Of a stretch of DNA of 64,000 nt, positions 13,801 through 27,156 are shown piece by piece. Location: NCBI RefSeq assembly GCF_020360975.1, contig NW_025408667.1, forward strand, positions 1,922,001-1,986,000. The letters are read 5' to 3'. Position numbers and translations under genes: made by a program. Positions within the stretch are counted from its first letter, which is position 1. Every line of letters starts with the position of its first letter. The notes under the pieces are model-generated. The model saw only the letters and a program-made list of their open reading frames with translations, searched no databases and had not been told where the DNA came from. This DNA comes from Hirsutella rhossiliensis. Its lineage: Eukaryota; Ascomycota; Sordariomycetes; Hypocreales; Ophiocordycipitaceae.

Positions 13801-16480
13801 TAGCTAATTTAAAAGATCTAAATCCCCCCTTCTTAATAGTCTTAAAAAGAGATCTTAGATAAGGAAATAGAAGAAGAAACTAACGTTAAAGTAGTCGAGG
13901 ATAACGCTAACTTTAAAGAAAAAGAAGAGGAAGCTACTAGATTAGATAATCTAGATAAAAAAGGAGACTATAGGAAAGCGGTAGAGCTAGAATATACCTA
14001 CCTACCTATGCCTCCTCTTATATAAGAAGAAGATCTAGAAGTAGTTTTTTTAGTTAGTCTTCTTATCTTAACCCTTAAGGGGGTAAGAAAGGCACCTTTC
14101 TTAAAGGGGTACCTAACTACCTTTTTATCCTTACTTTAAAAAGCAAAGGAAGGTATAAGGCCTAATATAAAAGAAGACTAATTTCTCCTTTATTTCGATT
14201 ATTTTTCCGACTTTTATTTAACGCTAATAAAAGATAGTTCTTATAAAGCGTTTATAGTAAGCTAGCTCTTTAAGCTATAGCTATTAGTAAGGAAGGTATA
14301 TAAAAGAGACCTCCTAGACCTACTAGTAAACTAAAAGCAGCTAGAAAAACACCCTTTTAGAGACTAGTTTTTCTAGGCCTAGAAAGATTACCTAGCTTTA
14401 TATAAAGAGATAGGGTCTTTTAAAGAGGTCCTTAAGGAAAAAGGAAGAGGAAAATAGGTCCTTAGCTATAAGTAGGTCTTTATCTATAAGACTAATAAAT
14501 ATAGCTTCCTTTAAAGGTATAAGGCTATAAGAGCGCTACTAAGAGGTATAAGCTAATAAAGTACTTAGGTATATAGTACTAATATATCGGTAGGGTATTA
14601 GTAAGGAATCGTACTTACCCTACTTATATATTATAGACCTCTTACTACTTTAACTAAAGAGGAGAAATCCCTCTTCTAGTAAGCTTTAGTCTTATAATAA
14701 GAAGAATATAATATATATAGCGTAGTACCTCTAGCTATCTCTACTACCTAACTAATCGTACTATAATATATATTCCCTTATAAAGGCCTAGCTAGTTATT
14801 TATAGGAACTAGTAAGAAAAAAGGGATCTTCTTACTAAGGTAACTACCTTAGTAAGGATATCTTTTTAGACCCTTATAGCTATAGTAGTAGAATTCGACC
14901 TTAAGCTCGATTAAATAGATATAGTTAACGCCTTTATTAACTACCTACTTAAGGAGGAAGAAGTTATTTATATACGCTTTTTACTAAGCTTTTAATAACT
15001 AAAAAAGGTTCTATAGCTTAGAAAAGCTTTATATAGATTATAAAGATTACCCTTACTTTAGTAAGAGTATTTAATAGGTTCCCTTAAAGCCCTAGGCTTT
15101 AAGAAAGTCCCTTAGGAACCGTTTATAATATAAAAGGGTAAAATTATAGTCTTCTTTTATATTAATAATATTATCTAGGCCTACTTAAAAGAGGAAGAAG
15201 CTACTACTAAGGAGGCTATATAAGGCCTATAATAAAGGTATAAGATAACTAAGCTAAGGGAGCTAAAGTAGTTCCTAGGGATATAAATCTTTTAGAATAG
15301 GTCTTAATAGACTATCTAGCTTACCTAAGACGCCTATATTAATAAGGTCGCTTATAAATTCCTCCTTAATTCCCTCGATAAGAAGCCTCCCTCTATACTT
15401 ATATTAAATAAAGAGCTTTTACTTAATCTATCCTTTTAAGCTAGGGAGTAAGAGAAATACTAATATTAATAGAAGGTAGGCTCCCTACCTTTTTTAGCTA
15501 TTTCTACTAAACCGGATATCTCTTTTATAGTCTCTTAGCTAGCTAAGTATAACTAGAATATTAGCCCTAAGTATTAAAAAGTAGTAGATAGAGCTATCCT
15601 TTATCTTTATTTAATAAGATTATATAGTTTACGCTTAAGAGGGTAGGGAAGGAAATAAGCTACTAAAATCTTCCTTTATTTAAGCGATTTATCCTTTATA
15701 GATAATTCCTTAAATAGAAAGAGCTTATAAGGGTATATTATATCCCTTTTTAAAGGAACTATTACTTAAAGAGCTTTAAAGTAAGCTATTATTATAACTT
15801 TTAGTATAAAGGTAGAGCTACTAGGTCTTTTAGAAGCATTAAAAGAAGCGATTTTCCTTAGCTAGCTATTAATATCTCTATAACTATAAATTTCGACCCT
15901 ATTAGTTATAGAATATAATAATATATAGACTATATAAAGTCTTATAGAAAGTAGTAAGTTATTAACCTAGCTATAGTATATCGATATCTATTAGTATTAG
16001 TTACGCTAAGAGGTCTAAAAGGGACTTATTTTTATACGTTAGGTTCTAATAGTATTAATAAAAGCTAATAGTCTTATAAAGCCCTTACTAAAGTAAAAGC
16101 TAGCTATCTTTTTATAGTAAATTAAGATAGAAAACGTTCGAAAAAAGCTATCCTTAGAAGCTTGCCTTAAGAGTCTATAAGAGGAGCTAATAGCCTATAC
16201 GAGAAGGTAATATCTATAGCTAAAGAAGAAGGAAGAGGTTTTTCCCTTTAAAGGGCCCCTTATTTAATTAGGTTTTTTCCCTTCTAAGAAGGCCCCCTTT
16301 CTTATAGGACTTTCCCCTCTTTAAGCCCCTATTCCTTAAGTAGGTTTAAAAGAGCCTAGGGACCTAAAAGGGCCCTTATAATTCCTTAAGTAAAGGGAGA
16401 AGTATAAAGCTAAGAACCTCCTTTATATACTTACTAGCTTAAAGCTATATTAGCTATGCCCTAAAGGGGCAGGCTATAGC
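10830..16480 (+). pseudogene. Copia G1 gag-pol polyprotein, inactivated
   Basis: Would encode the retrotransposon polyprotein (nucleocapsid, aspartic protease, integrase, reverse transcriptase and RNase H). Recognisable segments: an N-terminal gag rich in charged residues and short Ala/Pro runs (10850-11600), an integrase region (12600-13100), and reverse transcriptase (about 14430-15290, split by the solo LTR). The two catalytic Asp codons of the polymerase motif are AAT (Asn) at 15164-15169, exactly what TG-to-TA change of GTT GAT GAT predicts. In-frame TAG and TAA are frequent, and the solo LTR breaks the frame as well. Confidence 0.75.
14526..14782 (-). repeat. Solo LTR of Gypsy E inside copia G1
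   Basis: 257 bp, flanked by a perfect 5-bp target duplication AAGGC (14521-14525 and 14783-14787). It interrupts the copia reverse transcriptase. The related copia copy G2 lacks it: the uninterrupted site is visible on the other strand near 36105-36125. Confidence 0.95.
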
Positions 16481-16622
16481 TAAGGGGGTATATCGCGTAG
16501 TATAGCTTAATTTTATAGTTCTTAGAGATACCCCTTAGTAAGAGGGACTAAGGAAGCTAAAAACACTTAGTATAGAAGAAGGAATAAAGAGCTAAAAAGA
16601 GGTATAAAAAGGAGGGTAGGGG

Positions 16623-16973
16623 TATAAGGGGAAGTAAAAGTAGCGATAGCTTCCTATAAAGGTAGTAAGAGATAAAACGGATATACTAGCAACGGCTAGA
16701 AAGGAAGGAAAAAACTAGTAAAAAGCTTAGTAGTTAAAAGGATATTAGTAGCTTCTTTAAGTAGGATCTTCTTTATTAATTAAGATACTAAACGGGTATA
16801 AAGAAGGGCGTTAAATAAAAGAAAGAAAGAGAATTAAGGTAATATAATAATTACTCCCCTACCTTTATTACTACTCTTATAAGAATTAAATCTCTCTGCC
16901 TTACCTATCTAACCCCTTACTTTTAATTTTACCTTTATATATTTTTTATATACTTCTTATATCTCTCTTTTTA
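16623..16973 (+). repeat. 3' LTR of copia G1
   Basis: About 351 bp, matches the 5' LTR at 10314-10674 with small indels and C/T or G/A differences. A purine run at 16606-16622 immediately before it fits the polypurine tract that primes plus-strand DNA synthesis. Confidence 0.85.
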
Positions 16974-16979
16974 AGATTT

Positions 16980-18060
16980 TTACTAAAAAGGATAAAGAAC
17001 TATAATACTAATTTCTTATTCTATATATAAGAGTAGGTAGTAATAGGTTTACCCTTAAAATATAAGCGATTAGCTTAAAAGTCTTATAGTAATATTAGTT
17101 CCCTTTTAATAAAGAAAGCTAGGAAAGATATAAGGGAATCTTAGTCTTAAGAAACTCTTAGTTTAGGACTTAATATTATAAAGGTTATACCCTTATTACC
17201 TTACTAAATACTTTAACTTTAACTATTAATAAGCTTACTTTTATAAGCTAGGAAACTTATAAGTTTATTACCTTTATTAGTAATCTTAATACTAGTAAGG
17301 AGACTATACCTAAGCGCTCTTAAGTAAGTACTAATAGCCTAGCTACTTTATCTTAATATAGTAGCTTTAGCTAATAAGAGATTACCGCTTAAGCTACTCC
17401 TTAAAATAAATAGGCTAATATTAATAATAAGGCCTAGCTAAATAAAAGCTAAGATAATCTTAATACTTAGTTAAATAAGAAGTAAGATAATAATAATAAT
17501 AATAATAAAGATAGCTATAATTTAACTCCTTTTACTAATAAACCTAAGAATAGTAGTACTAAAGATAAGGGTACTTAAGCGGCGGTATAAAGTAGTCGCG
17601 CTCTTATAAAAAAGTATACCCGATTTTAGGCTAAAACTTACTTAGTTAAGGCCTAAGGGGTTATCTCTTATAAGCTTTAATATATATATTATTTTAAGAT
17701 AGCTATTAAGAAGTATAGTACGACTAAGCCTAAGCTTATTAAGGTGCTTTTAATTAGCTATATTCTCTTAAAGGTTTCCTTAACGCGCTATAAGTAATAC
17801 TATAAATATACTATATCTTATAACTAAGTAAGTTTCCCCTTAACTTTAAATATTATAATTAATAAGCTAATCTTTCTTAAGGCCGCTAATTTTATATTTA
17901 ATAACTAAGCTAATATAGTTATTATTATAAAGTACTTATATAAGCTTAATAAGCTAAAGACTAGTAATAAAGATAATAAGGATAATAGCTTAGATATAAG
18001 TATACTTATTTTTAAGGAGGGTAATTAGCGCTATTTTACTATTATAATATAGTATTTATA
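16980..18060 (+). pseudogene. Accessory antisense frame of Gypsy E, truncated copy
   Basis: Collinear with 37290-38400: same reading frame, same Asn-rich stretch (near 17495-17515), and in-frame stops that are TAG or TAA. It is orientated opposite to gag-pol of its parent element E. It lies just right of copia G1, which inserted almost at its start. It ends abruptly at 18060, losing the C-terminal third present at 38400-38853. I do not recognise the protein family. Confidence 0.55.
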
Positions 18061-19133
18061 GAGAATATTATTATATCTTTTTAGCTAACTTTTTAAAACT
18101 AAGTCTAAAATATAGAAAAGGTATATACTTAAAACCGTTATAAATAGCGTATTACGCCCCCCTAAGTATAGCCTCGTATAGCTACTAGCGGGTGCGTAAT
18201 ATACTACTTAAGATTACGAATTAAGTAAGGTTCTCCCTTATATAAGTAGAAAACTCTTCCCCGCCCTTACTAACTAAGGGTATATACCCCCCCTCGCTAA
18301 CGGGACTAAGCCCGGACCCGACTTAGGACCCCGGCCTAGATATAAAGGGCCCCCTTAACTTTAACCCCCCCCCCCCCCCTTAACTTAAGGGTCGAAATAA
18401 GTACCCTAGACGCTAGGGCCCGCTTAAAAGAAGCTCTAGAAGGCTAACGCCTTCTAAGGACCCTAGAAGAAAGGCCTAGGATTTAAGACTAAGACCTAGA
18501 GGATATTAAGATAAAAGATAATACCTAGCCTATACTAAAGACTAGCCTCTTTAGGCCTAGCCTAGCCCTACCTTAAGCTAGCTACTTTTAGCCTAACTAG
18601 CCCTTAAAGTAAGTAAATATTATAGGATACCCTATAATCGATAATCTAAGTACCTATAACGATATCGGCCTCCCTCCTTAAGGCTCCCCGCGGAAGAAGG
18701 AACCTAGAAGCTACTAAGTAAACTCCGGGAAATTACCTAGAAATCCTAGAAATAATAACTAAGCGGATTATATAGACATTTTATAGAGATTTCCCCTAGA
18801 GATATATTATATAGGAAATATACTATAATTTCCCTAGTAATAATAGTTCCTTAGGGATTATACCGATATTTCCCTAAGAAGTTACTATAAGGATATAGCG
18901 GGGAAATTATAGAGAAATACCTATGCCTACCTAGGGAAAATACTAGGAAATACCGCTAATACGCCGTACTACTATCGTATAATTATAAGGTTAATATATT
19001 ACTCGGTTAAGGCGCTAAGTAAGGTCCTACGCTCGCTATAGTATATATAGAAGATAGAGAACCCGCTAGATCTTAGGCGGGTAAAGAAGAATATAGATAG
19101 TTATTACTACTCTTACTTTAACTTATAAGATCT
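18060..19133. other. Unclassified RIP-affected stretch with TTTCCCTA motifs
   Basis: No coding frame I can support. It holds a short inverted pair GCGTATTACGC / GCGTAATA around 18148-18200, a run of about 14 C at 18363-18377, and many copies of TTTCCCTA or its complement TAGGGAAA in both orientations at about 18715-18955. GC content is locally higher than in its surroundings. It may be the end of an unrelated transposon. Confidence 0.4.
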
Positions 19134-19695
19134 TAAGGTATATGAGCAAAAGCGGAATATTGGGAAATCAAGAAATCACGTAAGACTACGTGATAGAGGG
19201 GAAGAAGGAGTATAAGGTAGGATTTTCAACGGAATTTATTGGTAGTGTATTGGTGTGTGGAAGAGGTGTTGAAGTTTATGATTCTCTATCTATCTACCAG
19301 CGGACATGCTGTCTTATATAGACAATTGTAGCTGAACGGAAGAACCTTTCGGGACCAGATTTAGGCTGCCGTATAGCCCTGAGACTAAGGAATTCCGTGA
19401 TATCTCGAGTGAATCTAGTGTCTTGGTTCCACTGATATTCGTGTTTAGAGGAGGTTGGTCGTGTCGGTGTTCTTAAGAGGTCTTAGCTAGCATTCCAAGC
19501 TAGCTCTGTTCCTTCGATTCCCGATTGTACGATAACCGGCAACCCGTTTAATGCATAATGAGATGCAAATTAACGAGCGATTCTTGCTCTATAGGATGAG
19601 ATTTTGTCTATAATTAATATACTACTTATTAGCTTATATAATCGGGAGAGTATATTATAGCTGCTTTATTTATAGTAGGAACACCGTTCCTTATA
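19134..19695 (-). repeat. Copia H LTR, mostly without RIP
   Basis: 562 bp, reverse complement of the LTRs at 28736-29299 and 61650-62214. Positions 19140-19620 keep many CA and TG dinucleotides, whereas 19620-19695 is RIP-converted. No matching 5-bp flanks, so the internal region was lost by more than simple LTR recombination, or the flanks were rearranged. Confidence 0.9.
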
Positions 19696-19755
19696 TAAGA
19701 CTAGTAGCTAGTCCGTATTTAATATATATAATAATATATAGTAGCTAGTCTATAT
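19696..19755. repeat. Minisatellite of AT-rich units, left part
   Basis: Contains GTAGCTAGTC followed by an AT-rich spacer, repeated twice here and once more at 27630-27650 on the far side of Gypsy A. The unit is about 40 bp. Gypsy A is inserted within the array. Confidence 0.5.
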
Positions 19756-20205
19756 TATTAAGACTATAGCTACTAGGCCGCTAACGGTCGACCGCGTTAA
19801 GTACGTAATATAGTCTAATAGATAAATAGTCGGCACGACTATTTAATAAATATAGGATCGAGGGGATCGTAGAGATCTAAGTAATCTAGGATTAACGAGA
19901 TTACTACGCTCTATATAATCTAACGTTAGGGATTATAGCTAGGCCTATAATCTAAGGATAGTCTCTATAAGTATATATAGCTACCTACTTTTACTCCTTT
20001 AGATAGATAGCTCTCTAGCATTTAATATAGATCTTTATTATAATTCTATCTCTAATTCTAATTACCTAGTTATAGTCTATAGTCTACGGCCTCTAACTTA
20101 TTACTAATATAATATACTTATTATTACTTAGACTACGCCCTATTATATCTACTAATATAAACCCCCCGATAGGTTTATCCCTTAAGAATAATACTAGTTA
20201 TTATA
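19756..20205 (+). repeat. 5' LTR of Gypsy A
   Basis: 450 bp, starting TATTAAGACTATAG, matching 27157-27606 across its whole length with mainly C/T and G/A differences. Confidence 0.9.
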
Positions 20206-20289
20206 CGTTAAAAGCTCTTATTTAGTATAATACCGCGTTACTCTAAGTAATATCGTAACTATTAATATACCTATATAGTAAGCTAGATT

Positions 20290-23200
20290 AACTAACTCTA
20301 GAGCTACTATATCGCCTTAAGATATAATACGCGAGATTATTACTCTTTAATATAAGGTATAGTTACTTAGGAATAAAGGAGGTAATAGATAAGTTAGGGA
20401 CCTTAAAGAAGTAGTTAAACTAAAATAGCTAGGACTATTCGATAGTACTTATAGTACGCTTCGAGACTTTCTTACTTAACTTAAGGCCTACTACCGGTTT
20501 TACCTTATAAAACTCTCGGACTTAGTCGAAAAGGTACTTTACGTAGGAAATTATTTATTTAGAACGGTACTCGCTTAGTTTAGACCTATTATAAGGGATT
20601 TTCTCGATAACTAACTAGCGCGATAAGATAATAAGATAGATAAAGTCTTTACTAGTTTCTAAGGATTTAAAGAAGCTATTATAAAGGTATTTAGAATAAC
20701 CGATAAGGAACGAGAAGCTAAATAGAAACTTCAAGAACTCTAATAAAGGATCTTAGTATCGGATTATACTATAAAGTTCTATTAAGTTACCTTAAAGCTT
20801 AATTAGGACGACGAACCTCTTATATTATAATTCTACGATAGGCTTAAAGAAGAAGTTAAGGATAAGCTCTATAAGGAAAATCGACCTAATAACCTCTTAG
20901 ACTATATTACTATAATAGTATAAATTAATAATAGATAGTATACGCGACGCTAAGAAAAGAAATAAGGAAGAGGAAACTAAAACCCTTCTTATAAGAATAA
21001 CTTTAACCGACGCGCTAACTATAAGAAAAAGCGCGAAACTCCTATTACCTACGCCTATATAACTAACCTAGGTAGGATAGATCTAGATATAATATAGAAA
21101 AGTAAAGGAAAGTATTTTAATTACGGGAAACCTAGATATTACTTTAAAGAATATAGATAACCTTATAAAGAGAAGAAAACCTACTAAGTACTAGCCTTAG
21201 AAGGTAAGAAATACCTAAACGCTACTAATAGATAGGAACTAAAGTATAAACTCCTTAGTTAGACTATATACTATAACGACGAATATATAGTATTCTTAAG
21301 CGATAAAAATAGTACTAGATAGTTCTTAAAGTAACTAAAGAAAACCCTTATAATAATATAACGAAGGGATCCTAAAATATAAAAATAAGTTAAATTTATA
21401 GAACTAGAATACCCTTATCTTAAAGGAGTCTTTTAAGACTAGATTAAGAAGAACGGTAAACGATTCTAGGAAGATATATAAAATAAAAATCGATAATAAT
21501 AATAGGTAGTCTATAAATAATATAATAAAGAAGATATAGATATAGCCTTAATACTTACGAAACTTAGATAATAACCTAAAGAGGAATAATAAAGTATTAA
21601 CGATATAAGCTTTAAAGAATAAGAAATACCTAGAGAAATAAAAGATAAGAACGGACTTATACTACTACCCTCGCTACTAAGAGAAAATACTACGATTAAA
21701 GAATACGCTCTATACTTTAAAGAATTTAAAGAAATACTTAAAATTAAAACCTAATAAATACCTTAAATTCTTATAGAAAACTAATAAGCTATATTAATTT
21801 AATATTAACTAGTACTACGTAAAGGAGACTACGCTATAGCTATCCCTATAGTTAATACCTTTATAGCTTTATAACGAGAATAGTAACTATAAGGAGAATT
21901 TAAAGACGATCTATAAATACTACTTACTTATAAGTATTATAAGTATATTTTATAGATATTATACGTTTACCTAGATTATATAATATACTTCTAGATAAAG
22001 GTATAATATAACGCCTTCCCGGTTAGGTTTAAGGGATAAGTACTTTCGAAACCCTACCTAAGTATAGAACTAGACTACTAGAAAATTAATTAACGCTACC
22101 TAAACGACTAAGTTATATTATTAGAACCTAATTATAGCACGCTACTTAAATACCGCGATAATTATAGTTTATTAATAAGATATCTTTTAGAGATATATAA
22201 AATCTATAAACACGCTAAAATAAAGGAATAGTATAACGCTACTCGCTTTAAGGTATCTAAACTATTAATCTTCTAAAGACTTATATAACGAATTAAATAT
22301 AATAAAGAAGATTATAACGAATACGTATACCTAAACTATAGAGTTTATAAATATAAAAAGGTATAAGTATAGTATAAACGATATAACGGTATACTAAAAG
22401 ATTATTAGTAATACGTACGAAGGCTATAGGCCGTATTTAACTAAGGAAAAATCGATATAAAGATACTATATAAAAAATAGAAAGATATAGAACGAAAACT
22501 TAACCTTTAGTACGAAAATAAATAGAATTATAAAATATAGTATATAATTAACTATAAAGTAGTATAATATAAAAGATATAGTATTGAGAAATAAGAAATC
22601 TTCGATTAGCTATAAGAAATTAGTCTCTTAAGCCCTAATATAATACTACGCGATAAAAATATAAAGAAATAATATTAATAATAAATCGAAGAAGAATACC
22701 TAAATAAAATAAATAAGGACTAAGTAAAAAACGAGGTATACTATCTATAAAAGGGCTATAAACTAGCACGATATAATAAGATCTAAGGACCCTATATATA
22801 GTAACGGTAGGCTATAGCGACTAAATAGTATTAGATATATAAATCGCGGGATATTATATATATATACTTTTAGACTATAGCGCGATAGGTAATTACGTTT
22901 TACCTAGAGTTATTAATCGTTACCGACTTATATAGAGATATAAGATAGATCTATATAAACTTATAAATATTAAAGGAGAGGCCTTTAACTATAATAACGG
23001 AATTATTAATATAGAGATTAATTACCTCGATATTAATATCTAGGGCTACGATAAATAAGTTAACTTCGATATTATAGATATTAAAGAATATAACCTTATA
23101 TTAGGGCTTCTATAGCTATAGGAGAGCAACCTATTAATTAATTAGAAAACTAGCTAGCTATATTAGAATAAAGACGTAAGTTTCTAGGACTAGTAGATTT

Positions 23201-26200
23201 AAAAGAAAGTAAAATTTTACGATAATTTAGCTACTAAATAGGATCATAGGGATAACCGTTTAAGTAAATTATTATAGGCTTTAGCAATATAAACGAAAAT
23301 AGTAACCGAACTAGCGGATATAATAAAATCGACTAATAAGACCTATATACTAACTAATACGGCTATATAACCTAGTATCTAATATAAATAGAATAAAGGA
23401 TATAATACGAAGATCTAAAGAGTTATTACTACTTTAAGGAAAGACCTTAAATAAATTAATAAAGAGCTTAAGTTAAGGGAAACTAGCTCTTAAAAGAAAA
23501 AATAAAGCCTATAAGATAGAATAAAGAATATCCCTTAGGAATACTAGAAATATAATAAACTCTTTAAGGAAGAACTTAAGATAGGGTTACCTAAATATAG
23601 CTAATAGGACTACGAAATTTATCTTAAGGATAGAATAACGCTAACGTTCTATAAAATCTATAACTTAAATAAAAAGTAATTATAAATACTATACGACTAC
23701 CTCGACGAGAATCTATAAAAGGGATATATATAAATATTAATATCTAAAGTAGGCTATTTAGTTATATTTATTTTAAAGAAAAACGGTAAGCTATAACTAG
23801 TTATTAACTATAGACGCTTAAACGATATTATAATAAAGGACCGAATACTATTACCGCTTATATTAGAACTACGAGATCGACTATATAGTAAAAAATAGTT
23901 TATAGCCCTTAATCTTAAAGGCGCCTATAACTTAATATATATAAAAAAGGGATATAAATAGATAATAGCCTTTAGAACGAAATTTAGACTATTCGAATAT
24001 CTAGTAATACTATTTAGACTTATAAATATACTAGCTACCTTTTAACGGATAATTAATAATATCCTATATAAATACTTAGATATCTTTATAATAGTATACC
24101 TAGATAATATCTTAATCTTCTTAGATACCTTAGAAGAATATAAGGAATACGTTTATAAGGTACTCCGCGTACTTTAGAATATAAAGTTACTAGTTAAACT
24201 AAAGAAAAGTAAGTTCTATATATAGGAAGTAGACTTCCTTAGATATACGATCTTACTAAGAGAGATATAGATATAATAAGATAAGATTAACTTAGTTAAA
24301 GAATAGCTAACGCTAAAGAACGTTAAGGATATATAAAGTTTCCTAGGATTTATAAATTACTATTAACGATATATTAAAGATTTCGGAAAGATCGTAGTAC
24401 TACTATATAACTTAATAAAGAAGGAAAAAGAATTTATATAGGACGATAAAGCTAAAAAAGCTTTTAAATATATTAAGACTACGATTATATAAGAACTAGT
24501 CTTAACTACCTTCGATTTAAAATAATAAATCGAACTTAAAACTAATATATTAGACTTTACTTTAAGAGTATAAATTAGATAGAAAGATAATAAAGGAAGA
24601 CTATAACTAATTATATTCTACTCGAAAAAGCTATATAGCGTAGAACTTAATTACCCTATCTACGATAAAGAATTCCTTATAATTATTTAAGCTTTTAAGG
24701 AATTTCGATACTACCTTCTTAGAAGTAAGTATAAAGTTAAGGTCTATATAGATTATAAAAATATCTTATACTTTATAACTATATAATAGTTAAAGGGATA
24801 ATAGATCTAATAGGCCGAATATTTATTAGAATTTAACTACGAAATAATCTATAAAAAAGGAATAGAAAACGGTCGAGCTAATACCCTTAGTTAACGAAGT
24901 AACTATAATATAGGAGCACCTATAGTAAAAGGATAGCTCCTAGAAATCAACGAAAATAGGAACTACTAGCAACGATAGCTAAATATAATATTTAAAGTAT
25001 AATATAATAACTCGATATACTAAAAGATCCTAAAATAGATAAAAGAATACGAATCACTAAACGGATATAATATAGAATATTTAGAAGTTCTAATATATAA
25101 AAATAAAATCTAGATACTATTAGTATTATAAGATAAAGTTATATAAGATATATATAAATATCTAATATATAGATACTAAGGAATCTAAAGAATAATAGGA
25201 TAGATTAAACGATAATATAACTTCCTATAGCTTAAGGAAGTAATATAATAAGTTATTAAAGAATATAAACTTTATATATAAAGTAAAGCTAAACGATATA
25301 AACTATATAGAGAATTGCAACCGCTATTAATACTAGAGAAACTATAGGATTCGATAGCTTTCGACTATATTATAAAGCTACTACCGTCGAAAGAATCTAT
25401 AACTAATATTAAGTATAATAGTATATTCGTTATTACTAATAAACTAATAAAGTATAGGTATTTCTTATTATATAAAGAAGTAAGTAATATAAAAGAGCTA
25501 GTATATATATTCCTATAAATAATTATTAGTAATTATAGACTATTAAACGAGATTATCTTTAATAAAGGAAGTACGTTTATAGCTAAGTTTTAGTAAGCTC
25601 TTATAGTATAATTAAGGACGAAATATAAGCTTAGTATAGCTTATTACCTATAAATAAATAGATAAATAGAACGACTTAACTAAACGCTTAAATAATATTT
25701 ACGATACTATATTAGCTACGAATAAAACGATTAAGTTAAATAGCTACTAATAGTATAACTAGCTTATAATAGCTTAGTTATAGAAATAACTAAGCTCTTA
25801 CTAGTATACGCTAATTATAGATATAACCTAGAAGTATTTAAGGTTACTCGATAAGGACTATAAGCGGAACGAGCGATACTATAAGTAGATTAGCTATAAA
25901 AATTATATAAAGAAATATAATAAGAACTTTAAATCGTTAGGGAACGAATATCTACTTACTGTAATTAGAAAAGATTATAGGGACTAATCTTCTAAGAGGG
26001 AGATATAGTCTACCTCGTATAACGAAATATTAAAATAAAACGACTAAGTAATAAATTAGATTTTAAGAAACTTAGACCGTTTAAGGTTAAGAAAACTATT
26101 TTAAAAGTTAACTATAAACTTTCGCTATTAATAATAATATAGATATACCTAATATTTTATATCTTATTATTAGAACTAGCGCTACGAAACGCTAAACTAT

Positions 26201-26400
26201 AAGAAAAAATCGATGTTAATAACGATTAAGAATATAAAGTAGAATAAATACTAGATATAAGAAAATAAGGTTAGTAATAAGAATACCTTATTAAGTAAAA
26301 AGGATATAGACTAAAGGAAAATACCTAGGAACTACTTAAGTACTTAACCTACTATAGCTCTTTACTTCGATAATTTTACTAGAAGGTTTAGGAGGGATTA
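20290..26400 (+). pseudogene. Gypsy A gag-pol polyprotein with C-terminal chromodomain, inactivated
   Basis: Encoded the capsid/nucleocapsid, protease, reverse transcriptase, RNase H and integrase of a chromovirus; the terminal chromodomain of such integrases is thought to steer insertion to marked chromatin. Visible: knuckle 21113-21154 with all four ligands changed to Tyr; protease D-Y-S-A-I-G at 22873 (Asp kept, motif Gly lost); polymerase block FRTKF...FEYL and YLDN at 24097-24108 (second Asp lost); RNase H near 24720-24900; integrase with first Asp in AFDYI, second Asp now Asn (IIFNKG), Glu kept in RxIERLN near 25670; chromodomain with EYLIKxKGY and EENT-like KENT near 26300. Many TAG/TAA codons. 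It ends tail to tail with the minus-strand accessory frame. Confidence 0.85.
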
Positions 26401-27050
26401 AAGGACTAAGATTCGTAAACTCTTCGCTAATACCGAATAAGGACTAATTCGCCTTATTAAGAACGCCTAATAATTATAAGTTATTTACTACTTAATACTT
26501 ATACGTATTAAGCGTAGGCAAAACGCTATCCTTAGTATTTACTTCTTAAATACTACGATAAAATAACTTAGAACTCTTTTCCTTTATATAATTCTAAATC
26601 TTTTAAATACGAGCTAAATAATTAATAGCGATAGATATTTACGACTAAAGGTTCGTAAGCTATACTTAAAGCTCTAATAAGGCTTCCCTAGCTTCCTCCT
26701 CTTTAAAATATAGCTTACGCTACTCCGCTAATAATTTAGTTACTAAAAGAAATATATTAGCTACTATATATAGAAAGAATTAAAAGATACTTATAAGAAT
26801 AGGCTACTAAAATAATATTATAATAAGGATAACTACTAGTAATATAATTATTATAGCGCGAAGAATTTTCGGCTATTTAATAATTCGTCTTCTTTGCCTT
26901 AAAGTATTAAGTATATAGTATATTAGTAGGATCTCTACTTAAGTTAATATATTTAGTAAGAGTAGCGCGCTTAAAGGCTTTTTAAGAACGATTTTTTAGT
27001 ATATAACTAGATATACTATTAGTAGTATATCCCGAAAAGATAAAGAGATA
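26370..27050 (-). pseudogene. Accessory antisense frame of Gypsy A, zinc-cluster-like
   Basis: Frame on the strand opposite to gag-pol, between chromodomain and 3' LTR. Read on the minus strand, positions 26823-26855 give Tyr-X2-Tyr-X6-Tyr, preceded by another Tyr-X2-Tyr-X7-Tyr eight residues earlier. With Tyr replacing Cys (TGY to TAY, the RIP change) the pattern is C-X2-C-X7-C-X8-C-X2-C-X6-C, close to a Zn(II)2Cys6 cluster. It is followed by a long Leu/Ile heptad-like segment (26560-26720) and a Pro/Ser tail SPLIPPKPSS. A TATA-like sequence lies upstream at 27084-27098. In-frame stops are TAA/TAG. The function is unknown; the Cys assignment is inference. Confidence 0.55.
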
Positions 27051-27156
27051 AGGAACGATATACTTACGTATAACGCAATAAGGGTATATTTATATATAGC
27101 GGCTAAGGTAGCTATAATAGGTCTTACGGATAAGACTAAAAGGAGGGGAGATATTA

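Larger units (their letters stand above)
10314..16973 (+). mobile_element. Ty1/copia element G1, full length, RIP-degraded
   Basis: Full-length element with a 5' LTR at 10314-10674 and a 3' LTR at 16623-16973, preceded by a polypurine tract at 16606-16622. The internal region carries gag, protease, integrase and then reverse transcriptase/RNase H, the copia order (integrase before polymerase). The polymerase is recognised by a D-x-V-N-A-F-I block near 14930 and FYVDDI-like FYINNI at 15155-15172. A 257-bp solo LTR of family E sits inside at 14526-14782. The element is inserted in an E-family copy that flanks it on both sides. I could not resolve a target-site duplication. Confidence 0.85.

Noticed and set aside
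18363..18377. Poly-C run as an assembly gap filler or functional quadruplex
   Set aside because: The single run lacks the regular G/C tracts of a quadruplex and sequence continues normally on both sides.
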